DNA of 64,000 nucleotides, taken from contig CM068370.1 of NCBI GenBank assembly GCA_034769895.1, forward strand, positions 50,043,454 to 50,107,453, read 5' to 3'. A program made the translations under genes and the position numbers. A model generated the notes under the pieces. That model ran no database searches, was not told where the DNA came from, and saw nothing but the letters and a program-made list of their open reading frames with translations. This DNA comes from Magicicada septendecula. Lineage: Eukaryota > Arthropoda > Insecta > Hemiptera > Cicadidae. Shown here piece by piece: positions 33,380-40,959 of the stretch (position 1 is its first letter; every line of letters starts with the position of its first letter).

Positions 33380-33640
33380 ATGTGCGGGTTAGATTTGACA
33401 CCTGACTTTGAAGTCGAAAACGAGAGACTGAAAACCTTTACATCATGGCCTGTGCATTTCATCAGTCCGACCGCTATGGTTGCCGCAGGCTTTCATTACA
33501 CAAATGAAATTGACAGGGTTCGATGTTCATTTTGCGGTATAGAAATCTTTCGTTGGAAAGAGGGTGACGATCCGATTGTGTTACACACGCGATGGTCACC
33601 ACAGTGTCGTTACTTAAAACGGTTAGCACATCATTTGTAG
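33380..33640 (+). CDS. Single-BIR IAP-like protein (86 aa)
   Basis: A single BIR domain with nothing else. The zinc ligands C49, C52, H69 and C76 follow the C-x2-C-x16-H-x6-C pattern. The helical core (ERLKTFTSWP, AAGFHYTNEIDRVRCSFC, WKEGDDPIVLHTRWSPQC) is intact and the conserved Gly/Arg positions are present. BIR proteins bind caspases or IAP antagonists, so an anti-apoptotic role is likely; a survivin-like mitotic role is an alternative. No RING is present. It was probably captured from an insect host or another insect virus. The end overlaps the longer frame of the next gene. Confidence 0.9.
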   Translation: MCGLDLTPDFEVENERLKTFTSWPVHFISPTAMVAAGFHYTNEIDRVRCSFCGIEIFRWKEGDDPIVLHTRWSPQCRYLKRLAHHL

Positions 33641-33654
33641 CGTGCAGTCGTACA

Positions 33655-34521
33655 ATGGTTGTGGACAAGTTCGGGAGACATCAAAGCGCCGTGAGCGTGC
33701 GACGAGAAACAAAAAGACAATTACGCGATACTGTAGGATTTAAGATTACGAATGATGGGCATATAGATGTTGAAAACAAAAAGATCCGCAATCTGAACGA
33801 ACCGGATGCAGCAAAGGATGCTGTATCCCTGAGTTATATGCAAACACATTGTCTGCTACTCGATGATGAACGTAAAAGCGTGGACGTTAAAGGGTGTAGA
33901 TTGAAAAATGTTGATACTCCTGTAGACGTTAAAGACGTAGTCAACAAATATTACGTTGATGACAACTGTATACAACACTCGAGTCAAGAGAGAGGTGAGG
34001 TCATCGATGCACGAGATCGATGGGTAATCAACGTTCGAAGTCCGGAACAAGCGACCGATGCGGTCAACAAAAACTACGTAGACTCGAATGTCATTAAAAA
34101 AGTATCGAATAGCTATTTGTTTGGACAGAGCTGGTTGTCGGGAGTGAGTTCACCGATTTTTGCAGATGACGCGGTTAACGTAAAATACATGTTGCAGAAC
34201 ACCGTTAGCTTGGGCGAAGATGGTGTTTTCAAAGCAGCGGAAAAGAGAATAACAGACGTAGCGGATGGTTTTGCGGAGAGCGATGCTGTTAACTTACAAC
34301 AATTAAATGACGTGAGACGATACGTAAAGAGCGAGATGTATAAAGTCGTTAAAACATTTCAGTATCAACTGGATTACTACTTATTGAAATTGTCTAAGCC
34401 ACGTAGTTCAGAAGACGAGTGGACACTCGACACGAAGGAAATAAAAAGGTTAATAGATGAATACGATAAAAACACAGAAGAGAAAGACTGGAGATCGGTT
34501 TACGATGTACAACAACGTTAG
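33655..34521 (+). CDS. Fibre-like protein with five tail-fibre-type repeats
   Basis: 288 aa from the ATG at 33655 (the frame opens at 33592, but that ATG lies inside the BIR gene). Five repeats of about 40 residues occur at about 43-62, 82-102, 123-142, 160-179 and 198-218, with the signature I-x-N-[LV]-x-x-P-x-x-x-x-D-[AV]-V-N-x-x-Y-[VM]-D (for example LKNVDTPVDVKDVVNKYYVD). This signature is typical of trimeric phage tail-fibre shafts. It lies in the virion gene block and probably forms the receptor-binding or vertex fibre. The C-terminal 70 residues are helical and lack a recognisable knob. Confidence 0.72.
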   Translation: MVVDKFGRHQSAVSVRRETKRQLRDTVGFKITNDGHIDVENKKIRNLNEPDAAKDAVSLSYMQTHCLLLDDERKSVDVKGCRLKNVDTPVDVKDVVNKYYVDDNCIQHSSQERGEVIDARDRWVINVRSPEQATDAVNKNYVDSNVIKKVSNSYLFGQSWLSGVSSPIFADDAVNVKYMLQNTVSLGEDGVFKAAEKRITDVADGFAESDAVNLQQLNDVRRYVKSEMYKVVKTFQYQLDYYLLKLSKPRSSEDEWTLDTKEIKRLIDEYDKNTEEKDWRSVYDVQQR

Positions 34522-35050
34522 GAGGAAAAAGGGGTGGGGCGTCGGAAACGTGCTTAAAAACGTTGTACCGTCCGTTGTTTCGTCAGTTATCAATCGAGCG
34601 GTGGACGCACTACCTGTCGAATTACATCTGCCGGGTTACAGATTCTGTGGACCGGGCACGAAACTCGAAGAAAGATTAGCGCGTGGTGATCGCGGAATCA
34701 ACCAATTAGACGAAGCCTGTCGCGAACACGACATCGCTTACGCTCAATACAAAGACAACGAAAGTAGACGTATTGCAGATCGTAAACTCGCGGAAAAAGC
34801 GTGGGGACGGGTAAAGGCGTTGGATTCGGGTATCAGCGAACGAGCTTATGCGACAGCAGTTGCAGCGGCCATGAAAGCAAAATCAGCAATAGGAAGCGGC
34901 CGACGTCGTAAAAATAAAAAGAATGTGAGTAGTCGTGGTCGTGGTGCTGGTGGTGGGATGAAAAAGAGGAGGAAGAGAACTGTCCGAACCGTTAGGAAAA
35001 AGAAGAGAACTGCGTCCGGATTGTATCTACGTCCGTACCGAAAAAACTAA
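34505..35050 (+). CDS. Minor capsid protein with phospholipase A2 domain and basic tail
   Basis: 181 aa from the ATG at 34505; an alternative ATG at 34457 adds 16 residues. A PLA2 core lies at residues 44-82: calcium loop GYRFCGPGT and catalytic ACREHDIAY (His75-Asp76), of the type in parvovirus VP1 and adintovirus minor proteins, used to breach endosomal membranes. The last 50 residues are strongly basic with GRG and KKRRKR runs, like adenovirus core (pVII/mu) proteins that bind DNA. The start overlaps the end of the fibre gene in a different frame. Confidence 0.88.
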   Translation: MYNNVRRKKGWGVGNVLKNVVPSVVSSVINRAVDALPVELHLPGYRFCGPGTKLEERLARGDRGINQLDEACREHDIAYAQYKDNESRRIADRKLAEKAWGRVKALDSGISERAYATAVAAAMKAKSAIGSGRRRKNKKNVSSRGRGAGGGMKKRRKRTVRTVRKKKRTASGLYLRPYRKN

Positions 35051-35070
35051 TTCACATACCGCTCCGCCCG

Positions 35071-35417
35071 TTGTCCGAAGATGAATTACGTGTATACGCA
35101 AAAAAGCTAAACATACCGTATTTTAGAGGTGTTTACATGCGTAACGCATTACCGGATACAGCGCCGTGGAAGAACGAAAGCGTCATCGTAAATTTGGACG
35201 ACGAGAGCGGACCGGGAACCCACTGGGTATGTTACAAGAAGCGTGGAATCGAGTACACTATTTTGACGGGTTCGGTAATTTACGTCCACCTCTCGAGCTG
35301 ATGCAATATTTTGGTGATACAGCCGACGTTCGTTACAACTATGAACGGAAGCAACCTCCTCACACGGTCATCTGCGGTCATTTATGTTTAGACTTTTTAT
35401 CGTCTTCTGATCAGTAA
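35071..35417 (+). pseudogene. pro: Adenain-type cysteine protease, frameshifted
   Basis: Maturation protease of Polintons and adenoviruses. The first frame (35071-35301, TTG start; the frame is open from 34996 with no ATG until 35137) carries 'NLDDESGPGTHWVCYKK' with the catalytic histidine. The acidic residue (YFDGFGNLRPP) and the catalytic cysteine (VICGHLCLDFL) are in the next frame, up to the stop at 35415-35417. The phase change falls at about 35250-35262. All triad residues are present but split between frames, so no single product would be active. The missing ATG is also odd. Confidence 0.85.
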
Positions 35418-35425
35418 ACTTCAGC

Positions 35426-36151
35426 ATGTCGTCGCTAACGGTCACCGTGACGGGTACCGACGCTGCGAATCTCGTGTGTAACTTTTTCCCACCTCTCGAG
35501 TTATACGGTGAATGGTACGTTGGACTATTGGATTTTACATCGTATAATTCAATACCAAACGTTACTGAAGGAAAAAATAATGCATTTCCAGTAAAAATTT
35601 CCAAGGATCAGTGGTCCGTCATCAAGTTGCCTACCGGCACCTATGAAATCAGTGATATCGAAACGTATCTGCAGAAACAGTTAGGCGAGAGAACAATCAG
35701 TTTACGTCCAAACAACAACACATTAAAGTGTGAAATTTACTGTAAGCATGTCATCGACTTTTCGCATACACCGAATACCATTGCAAGTATGTTAGGATTC
35801 AAGGAGAATCAGCAGCTGGAAGCGTATAAAACACACGAGTCGAACGTACCCGTTGACATAATCAAAGTTAACACCGTTCACGTACGGAGTAATATCGTAC
35901 AGGGTGCGTACAAGGACGGTCAGGAACAGCACACGTTGCATTCGTTTTATCCGACCGTGGCACCAGGTTTCAAAATAGTTGAAACACCGACAAACGTAAT
36001 ATACTTACCGGTAAACGTACAACGCGTTGACAACATCATATTGTCTCTCGTTGATCAGGACGGGGATTTAGTTGATTTTCGCGGTGAAGTTATCACGATA
36101 CGACTGCATCTGAAAATATGGGATTGTATTTCGGACAAACGTCACCTGTAA
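35426..36151 (+). CDS. Penton (minor capsid) protein, single jelly-roll
   Basis: 241 aa, ATG in good context nine bases after the protease stop. It forms capsid vertices in Polintons. The N-terminal half has beta-rich segments (NFFPPLELYGEWYVGLLDFT). The C-terminal part contains the hallmarks NIVQGAYKDGQEQHTLHSF and VDQDGDLVDFRGEVITIRLH, which recur in Polinton pentons. Length is normal and the frame intact. Confidence 0.9.
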   Translation: MSSLTVTVTGTDAANLVCNFFPPLELYGEWYVGLLDFTSYNSIPNVTEGKNNAFPVKISKDQWSVIKLPTGTYEISDIETYLQKQLGERTISLRPNNNTLKCEIYCKHVIDFSHTPNTIASMLGFKENQQLEAYKTHESNVPVDIIKVNTVHVRSNIVQGAYKDGQEQHTLHSFYPTVAPGFKIVETPTNVIYLPVNVQRVDNIILSLVDQDGDLVDFRGEVITIRLHLKIWDCISDKRHL

Positions 36152-36265
36152 AAAGGGAGTGTGTACGAAAGAAACATGGTAGTCGGTGTTCAACGTTGAA
36201 GCGATTGACATCAAGGAACAAGCGTTTCTTACTTTCACTTGGATTCAAATTATACGATTAAAATA

Positions 36266-37501
36266 ATGTCGGGTGAAATTCTAGCTATCGAACGAGGAGC
36301 GGCTTTCGATAACAGAATCGTTGAGTTCGAATATCGTACGCACGCACCGTATGCTTCCACCCGATACGGTAACAACGATGAAATACGTATACCCATCCAA
36401 CAACAGGATGTTTTCACTTTACCGGCGGAGAGTTTTCTGTACATCGAAGGAACATTGACCAAGGTTAACGCTACCGACACAGCGTTGAACGTGAAATTAA
36501 TCAACAATGCAATGGCTTTCTTGTTTGAGGAGATCCGTTACGAAGTGTGCGGTGTGGAAGTGGATCGTACAAAAAACGTTGGAATTACGAGCACTGTGAA
36601 ATTGTTACTATCGAGCAATGAGCATGAAAGAAAGCATCTAATCAATGCAGGATGGGTGACGACAACCGACGAGTCGTTGACAGTACACGAGAGTACCGGT
36701 GATTTTACGTTTTGTCTTCCGTTGAAAATGCTACTCGGTTTCAACGAAGACTATACACGCATCATGCTGAACGTTAAGCAAGAATTGATTCTGTTGCGTA
36801 CCTCTACCGATCAGAACGCAATGGTGCTAAAAGAATCGGGTGCAACTGCAAACGGTAATCTCGTAATAAACAAAGTACACTGGAAGATGCCCTATGTGCG
36901 CGTGTCAAACAAGTACCGAATACCGCTATTGGAGCACATCGAGGAGGATCATGAACTAGTGATGCCGTTCCGCAGTTGGGAATTGCACGAGTATCCCGTT
37001 CTACCGACGACAAATCGACATTCGTGGACCTTGAAGACATCGTCACAGTTGGAAAAACCTCGGTATGTAATATTAATATTTCAGACGGATAGGAAGAACA
37101 ATATAGCGAAAAACGCGTCGGAATTTGATCACTGCAATTTAACGAATGTCAAGCTTTTTCTGAACGATAAATACTATCCGTACGATAACCTGAACCAGGA
37201 TATCGATAAAAAACGTTACGCCCTGTTCTACGACATGTATACACGTTTCCAAACATCATACTACGACCGTCGCAACAGAACGCCTCTTTTGACACCTAAT
37301 GAATTTATAACGAAAGCACCGTTGTTTGTCATCGATTGTTCCAGACAAGAAGAACCAATCAAGTCGTCTGCCGTTGATGTGCGTTTAGAATTTGAATCCA
37401 GTAACAATTTTCCAGATAAAACCACCGCTTACGCTTTGATTATACACGATAGGATAGTACAGTACACAGCGTTGTCGAATACTGTTCATCGTTTGTCATA
37501 A
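36266..37501 (+). CDS. Hexon (major capsid protein), double jelly-roll
   Basis: 411 aa from the ATG at 36266; the frame opens with TTG at 36239, judged not used. Features typical of Polinton major capsids are the N-terminal 'FEYRTHAPYASTRYGNNDEI' with IPIQQQDVFTLPAESFLYIEG, a VCGVEVDRTKNVGITST loop, and C-terminal 'YPYDNLNQDIDKKRYALFYD' followed by a region ending in ALIIHDRIVQYTALSNTVHRLS. Trimers of two jelly-rolls per chain build the capsid faces. It is intact and follows penton by 114 bases, as usual. Confidence 0.93.
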   Translation: MSGEILAIERGAAFDNRIVEFEYRTHAPYASTRYGNNDEIRIPIQQQDVFTLPAESFLYIEGTLTKVNATDTALNVKLINNAMAFLFEEIRYEVCGVEVDRTKNVGITSTVKLLLSSNEHERKHLINAGWVTTTDESLTVHESTGDFTFCLPLKMLLGFNEDYTRIMLNVKQELILLRTSTDQNAMVLKESGATANGNLVINKVHWKMPYVRVSNKYRIPLLEHIEEDHELVMPFRSWELHEYPVLPTTNRHSWTLKTSSQLEKPRYVILIFQTDRKNNIAKNASEFDHCNLTNVKLFLNDKYYPYDNLNQDIDKKRYALFYDMYTRFQTSYYDRRNRTPLLTPNEFITKAPLFVIDCSRQEEPIKSSAVDVRLEFESSNNFPDKTTAYALIIHDRIVQYTALSNTVHRLS

Positions 37502-37529
37502 AAAAACTTGTTCTCCCCTCTACTAGTTT

Positions 37530-37536
37530 ATAAAGA
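37530..37536 (+). promoter_or_regulatory. TATA-like box before the 37585 gene
   Basis: 'tttataaag' lies about 55 bases before the ATG at 37585 and after the hexon stop, a plausible separate promoter for the last two genes. Confidence 0.4.
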
Positions 37537-37584
37537 TAGGTATTAGCGATCTCTACATAACAACAACCTCAGTCCTTTTCAACG

Positions 37585-38226
37585 ATGGAAGGTGACTGTG
37601 ACAGCAGCAGCAGCAGCCATTGTGAGTATAACGTTTACTTGTCTCTTGCATATCCAATCAACTCGTACTCTAAGTTCGTTACCGTCGGACTGTGTAAAGA
37701 ACTCAACTATGAACCGGGTGTTTTGTTTACAAACGGAAAAAAGAAACGTATATTACTTGACTTTTCTGAGTGGAATTACTTGTTGATCTTTCGTGAACAG
37801 TTACTATCCAGTATGTTATTGTACGAAGAAGGTGAAAACCGTGAAAAGAAGAAGAGTGTGATGATCAGTCGTAACTTTGGGAAAACGTTTGTTCGGATTA
37901 AAGGTAGCAAGACCGAAAAATTTGTTTTCACAGAACCCGAGTGGATCCGTTTTGGTTGTTTATTAACAGTACTAAAGAAATATCTTGTTCGCTTGTTTTA
38001 TGATCAAGATCACTTCAAGTCGTACATTAACCAGGTAGTAGCCAAGGGGTGCTATGTACCACCATCCTTCTTTTTCCCCTCGTTTTTTCGATTGGAAAGC
38101 AGTCGTCACGACCAACAGATAACATTTGATCGTCTTTACGATGAACTGGTATTGGAAGGAAAAGTAGAGGGGGAATTTGAAAAAATTAACGTACTCGATG
38201 CGGACATGTGTCACTCGGAAAAATGA
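37585..38226 (+). CDS. Unknown Polinton protein with two similar modules (213 aa)
   Basis: It begins with an acidic, serine-rich leader (MEGDCDSSSSSHCEYN). Two modules follow with the same plan of a basic beta-hairpin leading to an E-W helix: KKKRILLDFSEWNYLLIFRE (about 51-70) and TEKFVFTEPEWIRFGCLLTV (about 111-130). That plan resembles PC4-type single-strand DNA-binding domains, but this is shape-level inference only. It overlaps the next gene by ATGA. Confidence 0.6.
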   Translation: MEGDCDSSSSSHCEYNVYLSLAYPINSYSKFVTVGLCKELNYEPGVLFTNGKKKRILLDFSEWNYLLIFREQLLSSMLLYEEGENREKKKSVMISRNFGKTFVRIKGSKTEKFVFTEPEWIRFGCLLTVLKKYLVRLFYDQDHFKSYINQVVAKGCYVPPSFFFPSFFRLESSRHDQQITFDRLYDELVLEGKVEGEFEKINVLDADMCHSEK

Positions 38227-38729
38227 ACTTGAATAGGACGGTTATTGCCGAGTTTGAAGCGTTTCGCGGTGACAAAAATGAATATGTAATCAAAGAGTTC
38301 GTTACAGTTGATATAACAACCGGACGTTTTGTTATCGTGTTGTTCGCTCCACCATACGAAAGTGCACGACTGCACCAGAAATTCCGAAAAATCAATGACT
38401 GGTTGGAAACACATTATCACAGGATACGATGGAACGATGGTAATGTACCGTACAAGAATATGGTACGCATCGTTGCAGACATTTTTTCAGATTATCCTGT
38501 TGTCTATACAAAAGGGTTTGAGAAGGCAAATTTCTTACGACAGTTGTATCATCATGGTGAGGTGATTGACTTAAACGATATTCAAGCACCTGTAGTTCCT
38601 AGATCCTTTGTACCCATCATACAATGTCCTGTTCCTCATCGTCAACCCGTTACCACTCCCCCCTTACACTGTGCATTACGCAAAGCTTTGTTTTATGCAG
38701 AATGGTTGCGGCAACGAAATAAAATATAG
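38223..38729 (+). CDS. Unknown Polinton protein (168 aa)
   Basis: The ATG at 38223 overlaps the stop of the upstream gene (ATGA), which suggests coupled translation. Again a beta-rich N-terminus ending in a charged helix (SARLHQKFRKINDWLETHYH), then a proline/histidine-rich stretch (CPVPHRQPVTTPPLHCALRK). The first 70 residues could be a third divergent version of the module in the upstream protein. No family was recognised. It is the last gene of the rightward block. Confidence 0.55.
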   Translation: MNLNRTVIAEFEAFRGDKNEYVIKEFVTVDITTGRFVIVLFAPPYESARLHQKFRKINDWLETHYHRIRWNDGNVPYKNMVRIVADIFSDYPVVYTKGFEKANFLRQLYHHGEVIDLNDIQAPVVPRSFVPIIQCPVPHRQPVTTPPLHCALRKALFYAEWLRQRNKI

Positions 38730-38770
38730 TCGGTTGTGAACATGTTTTCATCATGGTGTTAGTGTGAATG

Positions 38771-38940
38771 CTACGTGACAGAAATGTCCATAAACGTAGA
38801 ATTAGGTACCGTAGTGTGTGCGTGAGTGTTAACCTTGACTACGTCACTGTCGCGGTAGAAATACTCATAAACGTAGTCCTGGTAGTTCGAGACGGGTCAC
38901 TGGCACGGTAGATATACCTGTAAACTCGTCAAGAACCAGT
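38771..38940 (+). repeat. Three degenerate repeats after the last gene
   Basis: Three loosely similar segments of about 60 bp share 'gt(c/g)ac(t/a)g', then 'gtagaaat', then 'ataaacgtag' (about 38772, 38840 and 38895). Their function is unknown. They separate the coding block from the structured RNA candidate. Confidence 0.4.
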
Positions 38941-39107
38941 ATGGGTGTGAAAATTACTCATTACGGTACAGCAAATGTGAATACGCATCATGTATGAACA
39001 ACATATTCACCCGATTAAAAAAATAAAAAAAATAAATAAAAAAGTAAATAAAAAAATATGTACTGCTTTTACACATTGGCTTAGCATTGCATAATGTATC
39101 TTTATTA

Positions 39108-39256
39108 TTATCTACCACTGTACTAGTCAATAGTACAGCGATAGATAACGTGGAGTAGGCCTGCTTTACGAATCTGTAAAGTTGGGGAAACCACGTTAAA
39201 AAAAGCGTAGCAGGCTCTCATTCGCCTCCCTCAGGCTGCTAGGAAGAGGATGAGAG
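39108..39256 (+). ncRNA. Strongly structured RNA candidate
   Basis: Perfect helices follow one another: 39108-39114 with 39142-39148 enclosing 39118-39124 with 39132-39138; 39147-39153 with 39191-39197 enclosing 39164-39169 with 39176-39181; and 39215-39221 with 39250-39256, continued inside by 39225-39228/39246-39249 and 39229-39231/39241-39243. In addition gcctgct (39159-39165) complements agcaggc (39209-39215), which would make a pseudoknot. It lies between the genes and the tRNA. The class is not recognised; a viral regulatory RNA or a ribozyme-like fold are options. No promoter motif was identified. Confidence 0.55.
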
Positions 39257-39282
39257 GTAAAAAAATAAAAGTATAACGAAAT

Positions 39283-39308
39283 GTTTATTTATTTAATAAT
39301 AAATAAAC
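39283..39308. terminator. AT-rich palindrome with AATAAA-type signals on both strands
   Basis: Eleven bases (gtttatttatt) pair perfectly with aataaataaac across a four-base loop. It contains AATAAA on both strands, so it could serve polyadenylation of transcripts entering from either side. Confidence 0.45.
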
Positions 39309-39428
39309 TTATATTGTGCTTTTATGATTTTACACATAGGACGACAGTAGATATCACTCGTCCACCTCATGGTTACAAGTAAGAGATGAGAAGTATAAGT
39401 ACAGAAATAATTACAGTTAAGCGATAAC

Positions 39429-39500
39429 GGCCCCTTGGTGTAGTGGATGCACGCCGGTTTGGTGTACCGGAGGTCCCGGGTTCAAATCCCGGAGGGGCCG
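39429..39500 (+). tRNA. tRNA gene, anticodon GGT (Thr by strict folding; Pro-like T arm)
   Basis: Seventy-two bases fold into a full cloverleaf: acceptor ggcccct/aggggcc, D stem gtgt/gcac with loop agtggat, anticodon stem ccggt/accgg with loop ttggtgt, variable aggtc, T stem ccggg/cccgg with loop ttcaaat, discriminator G. The A box (tggtgtagtgg) and B box (ggttcaaatcc) fit RNA polymerase III consensus, and an ATTTTTA follows as terminator. Strict numbering puts GGT at 34-36 (threonine). The T arm and variable loop are those of eukaryotic tRNA-Pro, whose TGG would be one base to the left. It lies inside the Polinton, 228 bases before the right inverted repeat. Confidence 0.88.
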
Positions 39501-39597
39501 TAATTTATTTTTATGTAAAAATTAATATCCAATGACATACCATTGTTACAGTTGAACACATGCGTCATGTGGTCGTACATTCCGGTGTTAAAATTTC

Positions 39598-39716
39598 GGA
39601 CACCAAAAATTTCGGGTAACCCCATCCGTTGATTTAAACATTTCGGGTACTAAATTTCAGACACCGAAAATTTCGGGTACCCCCATCCGTTGATTTAAAC
39701 ATTTCAGACATCACGC
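39598..39716. repeat. Extra copies of the inverted-repeat subunit
   Basis: Two or more copies of 'tttcgggtaccccca' / 'tccgttgatttaaacattt' adjoin the inner edge of the right inverted repeat. They are absent at the mirror position on the left, so the subunit has been amplified on one side only. Confidence 0.6.
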
Positions 39717-39728
39717 CCTCTACGTCGT

Positions 39729-40370
39729 CGTCATGTGGGCGTACCCACAAATTTCGGGTACCCCCATCCGTTGTTTTAATCATTTAGGGTACCAAAATTC
39801 TGACATTAAAAAAATTTCGAGAGAGAACGATTATTTTGTTACATCAAAATAAACCAGAACGCGGAAGTGTTTTAACATTCGGACACCAGCTGCCAGGGCC
39901 TCTGTCATGAACTGGAACCCGGTTAGGGCGTACCCACAAATTTCGGGTACCCCCATCCGTTGATTTAAACATTTCGGGTAACGGTACCCGATACCCCCAA
40001 AATTTCGAGTAACGGTACCCGATGACATAGCCTCTGCGCGTCCGGGCAACCGCCGAATTCCGGGTACCCCCATCCGCTACACATTGTTTTCGGCTACCAA
40101 ATTTTGAACATGCAGAAACCACGGCCTTCGTGACGTCTTGAAACAGGTTTTAGCCATGCGGACGCCAGCGACTTGAGCCTCTGTATGACGTCATGAACTG
40201 GAACACGGTAGTGTTTCAGTCACACATACACACACACACACAAAACAGTGACGTCACATGGACAGCTCGGACACCAGCTGCCAGTGCCTCTATGACGTCA
40301 TGAACTGGAACCCGGTAGTGTTTTCGTTCGGAACCCGGAAGTGTTTTCGAACACTCACTTTCCCTCTACT
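39729..40370 (-). repeat. Right terminal inverted repeat of the Polinton
   Basis: Inverse of 22850-23505, ending CCCTCTACT at the target duplication. The ORFs seen on the minus strand (39831-40122) are the same non-coding frames as on the left. Confidence 0.95.
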
Positions 40371-40376
40371 CATGTA
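40371..40376 (+). repeat. Polinton target-site duplication, right (catgta)
   Basis: Identical to 22844-22849. It fixes the right end of the element. Confidence 0.9.
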
Positions 40377-40393
40377 TATTTTACAGAATTAAT

Positions 40394-40440
40394 TGTGTGT
40401 GTGTGTGTGTGTGTGCGCGCGCGCGCACGCATGCATGCAT
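40394..40440. repeat. (GT)n-(GC)n-(CATG) microsatellite
   Basis: Alternating purine-pyrimidine run just outside the Polinton, of Z-DNA-forming type. No gene is seen from here to 40640. Confidence 0.9.
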
Positions 40441-40644
40441 GTATTGATTACAGTACACATAAAATTAATTATTGTTTATGGAAGTATTAAATTTACTTTA
40501 GCCTGACTTCATACCTTTTGCAAAATTAATTTCCACGTTATCTGAGGGCAGTGAAGTTCTTGCAGATTCTGAATAGCATTTATGGAAAATAATTACCATT
40601 ATTTCCTTAAACAAGAATTAGGCTTTTATATTGGCTAACTCAAC

Positions 40645-40890
40645 AGGCTTTTATATTATGAGTATACTCAACAGGATCACCCAGTATTGGCTGAATTGGT
40701 GGGAACATCTTTTCCGAATGGATGACTACCGCATCCCCAAACAACTTGGAACTATAACTATAAGCCAAGGGGGCCGAGAGGTGTGGGATGTCCGAGGAAG
40801 CGCTGGAGTGACCAGCTGTAATATTTGCCTATTTGAGACCAGGACAAACCATTCTTAGTTTAAACCTTGAGGATGATGATGATGATATTG
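40645..40890 (+). pseudogene. Non-LTR retrotransposon 3' end relic
   Basis: Translation around 'ITQYWLNWWEHLFRMDDYRI' and 'PKQL' followed by a Gly/Arg-rich stretch resembles the extreme C-terminus of insect non-LTR ORF2 proteins (W..H..RM.D.R.PK...). It is followed by a short (GAT)n tail at 40870-40886, typical of 3' ends of such elements. Broken and partial. Confidence 0.55.
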
Positions 40891-40959
40891 GCTAACATAC
40901 ATTGCAAAGAATCAGCCCTACATCATCAGAGACTGAATATATTTATCTCTCTTCCACAG

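Larger units (their letters stand above)
22850..40370 (+). mobile_element. Polinton/Maverick (adintovirus-type) element, 17.5 kb
   Basis: It begins AGTAGAGGG and ends CCCTCTACT, with inverted repeats of about 0.65 kb and a 6-bp target duplication. It encodes the full Polinton core: protein-primed PolB, retroviral-type integrase, A32-like ATPase, adenain-type protease, penton and hexon. A PLA2 minor protein and a fibre-like protein are typical of the adintovirus branch. Two single-base frame breaks (PolB, protease) are the only visible damage. Inverted repeats without evident substitutions argue for recent insertion. Confidence 0.96.
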
